Source: Tetragonia tetragonoides (lineage: Eukaryota; Streptophyta; Magnoliopsida; Caryophyllales; Aizoaceae). From it: 64,000 bases of DNA. Position 1 is the first letter of the stretch; each line of letters begins with the position of its first letter. Shown here piece after piece: positions 44,040 through 55,041 of this stretch. A program made the position numbers and the translations under genes. The DNA lies in the NCBI GenBank assembly GCA_038025085.1, contig CM076152.1, forward strand, positions 29,949,501-30,013,500, given 5' to 3'. The notes beneath the pieces were generated by a model that saw only the letters and a program-made list of their open reading frames with translations, had not been told where the DNA came from and did no database searches.

Positions 44040-44570
44040 CCCAGCCCCCCACCCTCTCCCTGTTCTCAGTCTCTCTCTCCTCCCAGCTCTCAACTCTCTC
44101 TCTCTCCTCCATAAACGACCACCATTGAAGCTCTCACCACACACTCACACACACACGCTCTCTCTTCAGCTCTTTCGCTCTGTTTCTTCTCTCTCTCTCC
44201 TCACTGCCTCTCTCCCTCCATCTCCGGCGAAGCTCCGGCTAGTCTCACACTCATACGCCCTCTCTCTCTCATCAGCTCCCTCACTACTCTCTCTCATTTT
44301 CTTCTCTCTCCTCTGATTACCGCCATTACAGGCGACAAAATCTCAGCCCAAGCTGCCATCTTGAAGCCTTACCGCCATTAACGATCATGCAAGAGCTTAG
44401 AAGCTCCGATCTACCAAGATTACACTCGTATTTTAAAGACAAAAACCATAAAAGCACTGAATTCAGTTATCTCTCTCGCTCTTTTCGATCGGTCCGTCAT
44501 TTCCCCCTTTCTCTCTCCTCCATTGAAGCCCAAGTTCGAGCTTAGTTTTTGTGTTCCATCTCACTCCCAG
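44040..44570 (+). other. Leader-like arm of element C
   Basis: Strongly CT-rich with CTCTCTCTCTCC runs and CACACACTCACACAC, then GAAGCTC/ACCGCCATT units, ending in a CCCAG|GTAATC donor at about 44570. This is the texture of a plant 5' UTR with a leader intron. The right end (51480-51600) has the same texture on the minus strand. Confidence 0.45.
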
Positions 44571-45194
44571 GTAATCTTTTATCTGTATTCTTCGGTTCTC
44601 TTACTCTCCCTCATTTTTATTTCTCACATCTCCATTTTCTAGGTTTTCAACTGATTTGGTTGATACGGTGCTTTATTTGGTGAGAATGCGATTTGATTCT
44701 TCTACAAATAGCTGAAGCTTTTCTTAGCCCAAGTGTTCTCTATCAATCTGAGGTTCGTTTTCTATCTCTGGACTCTCTATTTTTTTTTATTTTTTTTTTG
44801 AATGAATTGAATTTCTTGTTTGATTGTTGAGGAAGTGAGCTCCGATTGAATTTTGAGTAATTATTAGACGTTTCTAGTCTCAATTTTCTTGTGTGATTTG
44901 GTGAATTTGATGATGATGATGATGTTGTTGATTAGTTCAGTTTTGGATGTGATATGTGAAGTTGAGCTGTTAACTGTCAGGTATTTGCAAAATATGTTGA
45001 GTATTAGGGGTTTTGCTGTTGGTTTTGTCTGTAGTGGATGATAATGTTGATTAGTTCATGTTAATTTTGAGATTGAGCTGTTAATTTGAGAGGCATTTGA
45101 AAATGCGGTGTAATTAGGGCTTCATGCTGTCAATTTAAGCTATATCATGATCGTATCTCTAGCTATGTCTCTGATTTATCATGTGTCAGAATTT

Positions 45195-45620
45195 GGCTGA
45201 GTGTACCGTTAGGTATATTTATAGTGTACCCTTCGTATACTTGTAGTGTACCATTGGTATACTTGTTGTGTACCATTGGTATAACTTTAGTGTACCATTG
45301 TTATTTGTGAAGTCAGGTAAGGCTAGGCTAGACTAGACTGGTGGTGTGGGCATGTGGACATGGCATTTTCAATGTTTCAGTGGGGTTCCCATGCTCTCTA
45401 TCATTAGTAGTATAGCTTTTATGACCAGCATTTGTTTATCATTGCTGCACGACCCCTTGCGAACTGCCATACCCCATTGAGAAGTTCAGGCTTGGCTTTA
45501 AGTATTGTAGTAGCTAAACTTTGGTGTATCTTTGAAATTCAATCAAAGGTAATGTACCTTTGGTGTAATCTTAGTGTACCTTTGGTATAATTTTAGTGTA
45601 CCTTTGATATTGAGGGTTAC
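45195..45620 (+). repeat. GTACCTTTGGTAT motif array 1 of element C
   Basis: About ten copies of AGTGTACC(A/T)TTGGTAT with short AT-rich spacers, in two clusters, all in plus orientation. Confidence 0.8.
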
Positions 45621-46287
45621 TTTCATGCTGTTTTCCGACTGTACATGCTTAGTTTTACTTGCCTGGAAGCTGAAAACTGAATATAAGGGGTAGTGTCTCA
45701 TGTGTGCAGCATAGATTACCGAGTATGGTGTGGTACTTCTTAGCTGGATTGAACTCTTACCTTGTTTATGTACTAATCTCTGAATCTGAATTTCAGACCT
45801 CGGTATGAGGTATTAAACTCTGATTTTAACTTGTTATAGTGCAAGCTTAGTTATAACTCATTGCACAAGTGGGAAAATAAATGCATATCAATTAGGACAT
45901 TTTCTGTGTACCTGAAATGACGATTTTCGCATGTTTGTGATTTGTGAATGTATGCGGGTCTGGAGCTTCAGTTCTGAATTAGGCACTTGCAGCAGGTTTT
46001 TGTTTATGTGATCTAAGGTTGAAAATACATTGATAAATGACTATACCGACTGGCGAGTTAAATAGGAAACTAGGATACACTTCTTTGTGCTCAAAGTGCC
46101 GATTTCATCTTGCTAACGAGTTGATTAAAGTCGTTTCACACCTAAAACAATTGTGTACAAATTTACCCTTAACAATTCTAGAAACCACATTTTATAGTTA
46201 TTTTTAATGAAACCAGCTTCTAAATGCTTTCTCTTTCCGTTTTGCAACCCACCTGGTTTCCTCTCGTTTTTCCCACTGGTTAGCTGC

Positions 46288-46385
46288 ACACTTGGGGTTG
46301 GGAGACGGATTAGATTTTGGGAAGATCTTTGGTGGGAAGAGCAGCCTTTGTGTTTTTCTAGAATTTTCGAATTGAGTCAGTCAAA
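46288..46385 (+). pseudogene. LINE ORF2 scrap inside element C
   Basis: VGRRIRFWEDLWWEEQPLCF is the region just upstream of the LINE zf-RVT domain (compare LGNGTKIHFWTDLLIG in the LINE at 9.2 kb). It is only about 100 bp with no element ends. Confidence 0.6.
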
Positions 46386-46609
46386 TTGCTTTAAGTTGTG
46401 TGTCAGTAAACTTCAATTTTTTTTTGTTGCTTTTTCCGTTTCAGGGTTCCAACCTGTGCTAGCATACGACTAGATTTTGTTTTAAATTACACGAAACTTG
46501 AATGTGTCCCTAATGTGTTTCATATTTTTCTTGGATTCACTATTTTGGAGTTTGAAGAATGCGAGTTTTTTAGTTTTTTTACTGAGTTTACTTCGCAATG
46601 GTACATTAT

Positions 46610-46855
46610 ATCTACATGCACTAAAATTTGTGTAACTTTGGTATAAACTTATTGTACCTTTGATAATGTCTAAGTGTACCTTTGATATTGTCTGAGTTTA
46701 CCTTTGATATATCTCAGTGCACCTTTAGTATAGTCCCATAGTATAGTTTGTATGTACCTTTGGTATGATTTAGTGTACTTTTTGTATGATTGTAGTGTAC
46801 TTTTGATGCAGTTTTAGTGTACCTTTGATATACCTTTGGTATGATCCGGTGCTAA
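46610..46855 (+). repeat. GTACCTTTGGTAT motif array 2 of element C
   Basis: Ten or more copies of GTACCTTTGATAT/GTACCTTTGGTAT with TCTAAGT or TTTTAGT spacers, in plus orientation. Confidence 0.8.
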
Positions 46856-46897
46856 GTGTAAATCAAGTGGTCTCACCATGATTAATCACCTTTGCAG

Positions 46898-47356
46898 CTC
46901 CGGAGACGCAATCACGATCACAGACACAAATGCCTCTTCAACAAATTGCACCTACTCATGACAATATCTTCAGATTGAAACAAGGTACCCTATATCCCCT
47001 TCTTCTGTATATGTTCTGCGTTTTATTCAATATACAACAAATCGCTTTTTTGCTTTTTATGGTTCTTTTGTAGCAAAAAAATTAGGAAAAAACAAATACA
47101 ATCACCTTGCTATTGTGCTTTTTTGCCTTTTCTAGTTGTTGGACAGCTTGCTATTAGGATGGATTTTGTTTTAATTAACACTTGGACCTGTGTATTCTCC
47201 ACCATAAGAAAACCAAAATACAGAACTAAAAGAGCTTTTGGCCTCGCTTTTCTCTTGGATTCACCTGTCATAATTGGAGTGTATGGATTCCGGAGTGGAA
47301 AGTTGCTTGTTGGGCATGTGTATGCAAACAAGATAGAGATGCATTCCCGCAATTAA
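46898..47356 (+). other. Unidentified exon-like segments in element C
   Basis: 46898-46985 follows a TTTGCAG acceptor-like site, stays open (APETQSRSQTQMPLQQIAPT, HDNIFRLKQ) and ends at an AAG|GTACCC donor-like site. After a TTTCTAG at about 47135 the next segment is open to 47356 (VGQLAIRMDFVLINTWTCVF, LLDSPVIIGVYGFRSGKLLV). It is possibly captured host coding sequence. Product unknown. Confidence 0.35.
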
Positions 47357-47564
47357 ATACTCAGTGAATATTTGGTTATGGTGCTGTCATTTTAGGCACC
47401 TGAACTGTTGGATACATTCTTCTTGATCTGTCTTTGATGAAGTTGGATTTTTAGTTTAGTAATCACAAGTATCCGTTGGGTTGAAGTCTAATAATAATTG
47501 AGGAGTCTGTTTTAGTTTAACCTCAAATTGGGAGGAACTTGTTCGTGGCCTTTTCGCATATACT

Positions 47565-47635
47565 AGCTTATTAGCTCAATGGGAGAGCATTTGTGCAATA
47601 GCACAAAGGGTGTAGGTTCGACTCCTACATAGGCT
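47565..47635 (+). tRNA. tRNA-like gene C1
   Basis: Acceptor AGCTTAT/ATAGGCT pairs over 7 bp with one G-U. D-arm GCTC AATGGGA GAGC. T-arm GTAGG TTCGACT CCTAC. Anticodon arm TTTGT GCAATAGC ACAAA has an 8-base loop. It faces C2 across about 1.85 kb. Confidence 0.65.
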
Positions 47636-47945
47636 TACAACCATTAACCATATATGTTTGTGCTTCTTTTCTGTTTTTCCTTCTATCGACACAAAATTCT
47701 TATGACATTATAATTATTGATGCTCAATTAGTTGCATTCTGTTTTCATGCTTAAATCACTTGGGCACTTGTCGAGTTATTGGTTTTGGTCTCTTTCAATT
47801 GGATGGCATGCCATGTCTAGTCAATACAGTTGCAGAAAGGGAGGGATGTTTGGACTCTTGAATACTTGGCTGTGCATGGGACACAATTCCAACGTCAATA
47901 CTCTTCGTTCCTTATTCTTCTTTTCATTTGACTTTTGACAGTCTC

Positions 47946-48145
47946 CAATACGACACTTTGACCATAAATAACTCGTAGAACCCCCTTCTATAGTTACAAA
48001 AATTATAAAAACATTGAAGGGAGTAATATTAAAATGTGAAGGGTATTGTGGAAAATGTGAAGGGAGTAATCTTTTTGGATGCATCAATCTACCTCTATAA
48101 ACTGGAGCCAGGACATCAATCTACCTCTATAAACTGGAGCCAGGA
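47946..48145. repeat. MITE-like trace and a 32-bp tandem duplication
   Basis: 47946-48070 (CGACACTTTGACCATAAATA, then GAAGGGAGTAATATTAAAAT) resembles sequence near 21.1 kb. 48082-48113 and 48114-48145 are identical 32-bp units starting CATCAATCTACCTCTATAAA. Confidence 0.6.
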
Positions 48146-48540
48146 TAAGATAATACTCTGCAAAAATGGGCGAAAGTGTTTGATTTTTGTCTGGTTGAAC
48201 AAATACCAACAAGGTAAAGATGTTATCAGATTGGCTTTTCCTAGAGCAGCATTGAGGTAGAAATGACTGAGATCTGACAGAATTAGATTAAGATTAGTCC
48301 GTCACAGTTTCTGATTTCCTGTGCGGATGTTCCAATCCTACCCAATATATAACAAGAGATCTGAGACCCCTATGCCAAAAAACTTATGATAAGAGCTTAT
48401 TAAGTTCAGGAAGAAAAAAGGAAGATAATAATTTAAAGACGAGAAACACAAGCTAATGACTAGCTCCTCAAACCACCTCAACAGATTATATAAAAAAGTT
48501 GATCTTAACACGTTGAATCGTCTTCTCTAGTTCAAACCTC

Positions 48541-48830
48541 TCTGCATTAAAAGAGCAAGCAGTGCTCTAACTGCAGAGTTAGTAGCCTTTAGAGAAGCGC
48601 GAAAGTCTAACAACTGTTGGAATCATACCTTTCTATGCACTGACTATTCTCTCAAAGCTTTCGAGATTTTGACAAAGAAAGGCTCTAACAAGGGGTACCT
48701 ATCCAACACTGTCTCTGAATGGCGGGACTGGTGAAGCACATGGATTATCTATTTAAAGAAGAGAATGTTTTAGCAGACGCAGTGGCTTATAATTTGCAAT
48801 GAGCTCCATGTTTTAAACTCAAGTCCTAGG
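48541..48830 (+). pseudogene. LINE RNase H fragment inside element C
   Basis: Reads ALTAELVAFREARKSNNCWN, HTFLCTDYSLKAFEIL and, after a frame change, VKHMDYLFKEENVLADAVAY. These are the AxxAE..., D.S.KA and REEN..AD.VA signatures of the LINE RNase H domain. It lies between the two tRNA-like genes, which may explain why their spacing in C is larger than in A and B. Confidence 0.65.
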
Positions 48831-49244
48831 AGTTGTAGGACCTCGATGACTTAACTGGACTCCACGTCCTAAACTTGTTACAATGTAATTTTAGTATACA
48901 GCTCATTCAGTCATTTGCATTACAAAATTAAACTTACTAGTACTTTTGATTATAGAATTTAGACATGTTTTAAGCTCATCTTAGTGTGCACTAACTTTTG
49001 ATCTGGCAAGGCTATTACATTACATGTATCATGTGTGTATTATACTGTCAACTCTATGATTACAGAGTTTTGAAAATCTAGTGAGCTCCCAAACATATAC
49101 TACAGAGCTGGCTAGCTGATGCCATGTATACTATAAATAGTCATATGATCATTGATATATACAGTCCACCAATTACCATTTCCATGTAGCATCTTCACCA
49201 CCTTATAAATAGTCATATGATCATATCATCCAAGTCAATTACTA

Positions 49245-49486
49245 AAATTCACCAGCGACCAACAAAAACAGCCAGCAACCAACAACCCTTAACACAACAA
49301 TAGCAGCCAACAACCGCCTAACAACAACAAGTAACAGACAATTTACAGCAATCAGCAAACAACAGACAGTTTGCAGCAACCAGCAAAGTGGTAGACAGCA
49401 GCAACTTAAGACAACCAACTACACAGAAAAGAAGCAGTACATAACAACACCAAACAACAGCACAGAACAACACCATTAGAAGCATA
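49245..49486. repeat. CAA/CAG-rich segment beside tRNA-like gene C2
   Basis: Dense AACAACAA, CAGCAACC and AACAGCA units. Read on the minus strand it forms the downstream flank of C2 (TTCTAATG, TGTTGTTCTGTGCTG, TACTGCTTC). It aligns with the flank downstream of B1 at 37758-37880. Confidence 0.65.
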
Positions 49487-49558
49487 AGTCTATGTAGGAT
49501 TTGAACCTACACCATTTGTGCAATTGCACAAACGCTCTACCAATTGAGCTAATAGACT
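49487..49558 (-). tRNA. tRNA-like gene C2 (identical to B1)
   Basis: Minus strand. All arms are perfect: acceptor AGTCTAT/ATAGACT, D-arm GCTC/GAGC, T-arm GTAGG/CCTAC. The anticodon arm is the same 18-base palindrome as B1. Identity of the full 72 bases with B1 in a different element points to recent exchange or strong conservation. Confidence 0.7.
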
Positions 49559-50115
49559 AGCATATGCATTTTCAAACCAAATCCATCCAGTAAAACCAGT
49601 TCTCTATAGAAGTTTTATCAAGGGATCAAACAGGAGAGAAGTAGACAAAATTCAATTTTTTTGCAATTAAACACCTAAGATTGAGCCCAAGACCCCACAT
49701 TTAGGGTTCCACAACGACTGGGATTTATTACTTCATTGATGGTCACACACACATACACACACAAAAATCCAAAGAAAGAACATGCTGACCTAAATCGATG
49801 AGAGCAAGAAATTCCCCAAACAGATGGAACTCAAAAGAAGTGCAGTTAGATTTGTGATAGGCAAGAGTTGGAACCACTACACTTCAAAAACAGCATCAGC
49901 CAGATTAGGAAAGCCATTCAAAGAAACTACGACCTTATCCAGTAAAAAAGTCGAAGAACCTAAGCATGTATGTAGAGTAGAGCTGCAATCACTAGGATGT
50001 TTTCACCCCAGTAACCGTGGCATGATTATTCCTACTATTATCGATCCAAATAATGCATAGTATCCAATAATCTAAATGCAAAATTTACTGCTGCAAGTGG
50101 ATCAATTGCACCTAC

Positions 50116-50211
50116 CTCTACTCGATCCAACATTGCAGGATTTGCTCGGTTAGTCCTCACAGAACCGAAGTTTGATCGAATCATTTCAATAGTCTTCTCC
50201 ATCCTTTGTTT
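50116..50211 (-). pseudogene. Captured exon of ribosome recycling factor (second of two)
   Basis: On the minus strand, after TTGTCAG (acceptor), 32 codons read KQRMEKTIEMIRSNFGSV, RTNRANPAMLDRVE and end at GAG|GTAGGT (donor). This is the N-terminal helix region of bacterial-type RRF, which in plants is nuclear-encoded for chloroplasts and mitochondria. The conserved Arg of R-T-G-R is kept, while Gly is replaced by Asn. The following family segment (VEYYG...) was not found, so only an internal fragment was captured. Confidence 0.85.
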
Positions 50212-50364
50212 CTGACAACAGCATGCAAATTGGATGATATAAAACCAGCTTCAACAAAGCAATTCCTTTTTCTTCTTCAAAGTAAAGCATGAACAATTAT
50301 GCAACCAACTCAAAGACTTGTTCTGATAATCTGATTACCAATTAAGTTGAGGTAAATGACATAC

Positions 50365-50420
50365 AACACATTTCTGAATCATGGATTTCTCAGCTTCAAT
50401 TTCCTCAAAAGTTGCACATC
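50365..50420 (-). pseudogene. Captured exon of ribosome recycling factor (first of two)
   Basis: On the minus strand, after CTTTTAG (acceptor), 56 bases read CATFEEIEAEKSMIQKCV and meet a GTATGT donor. Joined to the next exon the phase is kept (CV then KQRMEKT), as in plant organelle RRF. The 153-base intron is retained, so the fragment was copied from genomic DNA and not from mRNA. The upstream transit-peptide exon is absent. Confidence 0.85.
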
Positions 50421-50724
50421 CTAAAAGTCCTGCTCTGAAGTAAAACCACCAGTGTGCATAAAGTTTTTTGTAACGCGACATAAAATACTTCACTAGTATC
50501 TATGTCCATTTGACTGGAGCCTATTTCTAAGGAAACTGGATGTAAACAATACAGACAATGAACATTTGGAGAAACCTTTTGTGCAACTGTTTCACAACCA
50601 CAGACTTTAAAGTAACCCTTTAACACCCCAGTCAAGCTTCTGAAGGGAAGCCATTTATTTAGAAATAATTGATTTTTTTTATCATTAATTTAGGGCAACC
50701 AACTACGACTAGGACAATTAAAAC

Positions 50725-51005
50725 CTACAAAGGTACACTAAACTATATCAAAGGAACACTAAAGAACTACCAAAGGTACACTCAAATTATACCAAAGGTA
50801 CACTTAAATTATACCAAAGGCACATAAAAATTATATCAAAGGTACACTTAAAAGGAGAATTATTAGGCACAAAGGTACACAAAACAGGGAGTAATTAAAG
50901 AGACAAAATCACTAACACCAATTGAATTACTATAAAAACATCAAAGGTACATTACAAACATGCCAAAGATACACTATAAATATACCAAAGTACATTATGG
51001 CAAAC
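50725..51005 (-). repeat. Inverted GTACCTTTGGTAT array of element C
   Basis: About twelve copies of ATACCAAAGGTACACT-type units, the exact reverse complement of the motif in the left half. Spacers are TAAATT or AAAATTAT. Confidence 0.85.
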
Positions 51006-51777
51006 TGAATTGCAAATCCCCAAAATTTCAATCGAAAGAAATCAAATCCTTAACAATCAAACATAGCAACAAATTAAATTTCGCTCCAATTCGGGAAATG
51101 AAAAATTGAACAACATGCCCTCAAAACTAGGGTTCAAAATACGCAATATCAATCAGACACCGTGATTGAACATCATTTCGAAGCTAGGGGTTCAAAACTT
51201 CTCACATACACAAGTTTCCACAAATTTACTCGACTATCTTTGTACTCCACATTTCAGTTCAACCCAAGCACAGCTCACATCTCCAAAGTTGAAAACAAAA
51301 ATAACGATCCACAAATCCAATAAACGCAAAACAAAAAATGAATTGAATAACCACCACAAAGAAAAGCTTAGTTTGAAAAAAAAAAAACAAGACAAACAAT
51401 TAGGTCATGTAGCTGAAATTCACAATCGACTAAAGAGTTTTGCAGTGGCAGAATCTCTGCAAAGGACAAAACATACCTCATGACACGAAGAATATGGCAA
51501 AGGTACTAATCAGCTCGTCAATGGCAGAGGAGAGAGAAGAAGAATTGGAAGAGAGAGAAGCGTGGAGGAATGAGAGAGAGAAAAGCATGTAGACTGAATT
51601 TGGATTTGGACGACTGCAGGCAAGCAAAAGTTAGATTAGCTTTATTTTAATATTTGGCACGCGAAATGACAGGTTTGCCATTAATAAAACGCGCGATCTA
51701 AGCCATTCATTCTTTAAATCGTGTGGCTCTCATTTGATCTCATGCTCCCATATAACTACTGATCTCACCAGAACCCG

Positions 51778-52095
<318 letters not shown>

Positions 52096-52258
52096 AAGTT
52101 CTGTGTCGTGTGAGACCAACTCACAGAAAAATAAGGTCACTATTTAGAAAATATAGGAGTCACTTATTATGCGGCGTGACCCTTATTTCACTAAAAAGTG
52201 ACTCTCGTCTCACAATAATTAAATAATGATAAGACCGTCTTATACAAGTTTTTGTGAT
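52096..52258. mobile_element. Small MITE with GTGACC motifs, copy 1
   Basis: Shares order and sequence with 53740-53875: GAGACCAACTCACA, AAGGTCACT or GAGGTGACT, TTTAGAAA, GTCACTTAT, GTGACCC, then AAGACCGTCT and AAGTTTTTGTG. The two halves carry the motif in opposite orientations. No coding capacity. Confidence 0.65.
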
Positions 52259-52882
52259 AATTCAATTCCTAATGCTTAGAGCCTTAGACCCCACATTCAT
52301 CACAAATTTTTGCCTAATCTCAATATCATAGAGGAACCTAATCCTAGGAGTAGAGAAGTGGAGGAGAGAGAGTGGGTGGGTGGAAGGAGAGAGAAAGGTA
52401 AATGAGAAAGAGGGAGAATCATCTACAGTGTACATGAAAGTAACATTTAACTATTCCACATTCATGCATCTGTGTGGACCCTATAAAAATATAACTAAGA
52501 AAAATCTAAAAAGAGGTATAATTTCATTGGATTTACACAGCTACAAAATCCCAGGGGTCCAGGCAATAATTTGTGTAATTTTGCTTCATGATAAACTAAT
52601 TTACAAAGAAAAGCGCAATTTCAAATATAACATTATACATTTACATCAAATTTATACATTACGGCAAAGTAGATTTGCACGCACTATCAAATATTGAAAA
52701 AAATGACCCAAAAAAAAAAAAGGTAAAAGCACCAAACCGTTAAAGAAAAAAAAAATTAAGACAGTCGTATAGGTATCCGTATCAAGAAATGCTTCCATAC
52801 TTAGAAATATTGTGCCCCAACCATGAAGTTGCTATTTGTACCTCCTCCGAAAACACAAAAGAAGATAGTTTGTGTCTCTATT
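52259..52882. other. Spacer with no supported gene
   Basis: AT-rich with several A-runs (52709-52720, 52745-52756). It forms the downstream flank of Gly/Cys-rich copy 3. No homology to the 3' flank of copies 1 and 2 was obvious. Confidence 0.4.
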
Positions 52883-53137
52883 TCAACATCCTCCACCACC
52901 ACCACCACCACATCCTCCTCCACCACCACCACCACCACCACATCCACCACCACCACCACCATAACCACCACCACCACTTCTCATGGGGTGATCACCACAA
53001 GCAAATACAATCATGGATATGATTGAAATTGACATCACAAATAGACACAATAATAACAAGAAGCTACCAGATCCCCCAACTACCTCAAAGCCACCACTTC
53101 CATGAGAAAAATGATCACCACTCAAGTACCTCACCAT
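52883..53137 (-). CDS. Gly/Cys-rich membrane-anchored small protein, copy 3
   Basis: An intact 84-residue frame starting MVRYLSGDHF. The N-terminal part has GGFEVV, aligning with HEVV of copy 1. Residues about 25-46 are hydrophobic (SFLLLLCLFVMSISIISMIVFA), directly followed by CGDHP. Residues 53-84 are Gly with Tyr and three Cys, ending ...GGGGGGGC. It is more divergent than copies 1 and 2 are from each other, but the domain order, the CGD motif after the helix and the terminal Cys are kept. The same strand and the 8-40 kb spacing fit dispersed duplicates. The trinucleotide (CCA)n-like DNA of the tail makes it prone to length changes. Function unknown. Confidence 0.65.
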   Translation of the reverse strand: MVRYLSGDHFSHGSGGFEVVGGSGSFLLLLCLFVMSISIISMIVFACGDHPMRSGGGGYGGGGGGCGGGGGGGGGCGGGGGGGC

Positions 53138-53739
53138 CTTTCACCACCTTCAGCGTCCGTCTAATATTTGCGTCGGTCGGTAATGCGTAGTTTCTTGTAG
53201 TGTAATTAGATAATAATGGTCATTGGAAGTTTATTAAGTTAAGGATATATCATATATATACACAAATATGACTTTGTTTTGGAATGGATCGGATCTTGGG
53301 GAGTACTTTTCCATACGTTGTCCTGTTCAATGATGTTGACATGTTGGTCGAAGGCTTCCATGTTCATTAATAAAGAATTTATTAACAATGACATTCAAAG
53401 TTTCAAACTTGAAATTTTTGTTGATAAGATTCTAACTTAACTAAAAAAATTAGATTGATGGTTTAGTGTCCAACTAAGATTAGATTGATGATTACATGTT
53501 GGGCATGAAACGTGGATGATGCATAGGCCATTTTATAATTATTGTGCTTAGAAGATTCAACTACAAATATAATTAAAATATTAAACTTCTTAATTACTCC
53601 AATTGAAATTTCAAATCTATTCATAATAATGATTCAACTCATTTAAGCTCTTTTGTCAAACACAGTGCTGGATCTTAGCTTAAAGGGAAGTTATAGGAGA
53701 AGGGAATGATATAAAATCTACATTTCTAATGTTTTATAC
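53138..53739. other. Upstream region of Gly/Cys-rich copy 3
   Basis: Presumed promoter and 5' UTR on the minus strand. TATATATAC near 53255 is a possible TATA element. No other feature is supported. Confidence 0.35.
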
Positions 53740-53875
53740 TATACACTAGTCTTGTGGGAGACCAACTCACAAGAAAATGAGGTGACTTTTTAGAAATATT
53801 AGGGGTCACTTATGGTGAGCAGTGACCCCCGTCCACCAAAAGTTACAAAAAGACCGTCTAATCAAAGTTTTTGTG
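53740..53875. mobile_element. Small MITE with GTGACC motifs, copy 2
   Basis: Second copy of the element at 52096-52258 (GGGAGACCAACTCACA, AGGGGTCACTTAT, AGTGACCCCCG, AAGACCGTCTAAT). Its right end runs directly into the GTT microsatellite. Confidence 0.65.
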
Positions 53876-53876
53876 T

Positions 53877-55041
<1,165 letters not shown>

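Noticed and set aside
26461..49558. The six tRNA-like sequences as ordinary nuclear or organelle-derived tRNA genes
   Set aside because: The anticodon loops are 7-8 bases without U33 and with varying centres, arms are palindromic, and the genes occur only as convergent pairs inside TIR elements.
52789..53026. His-rich and Thr-rich plus-strand frames
   Set aside because: They are the antisense of the Gly/Cys tail of copy 3.
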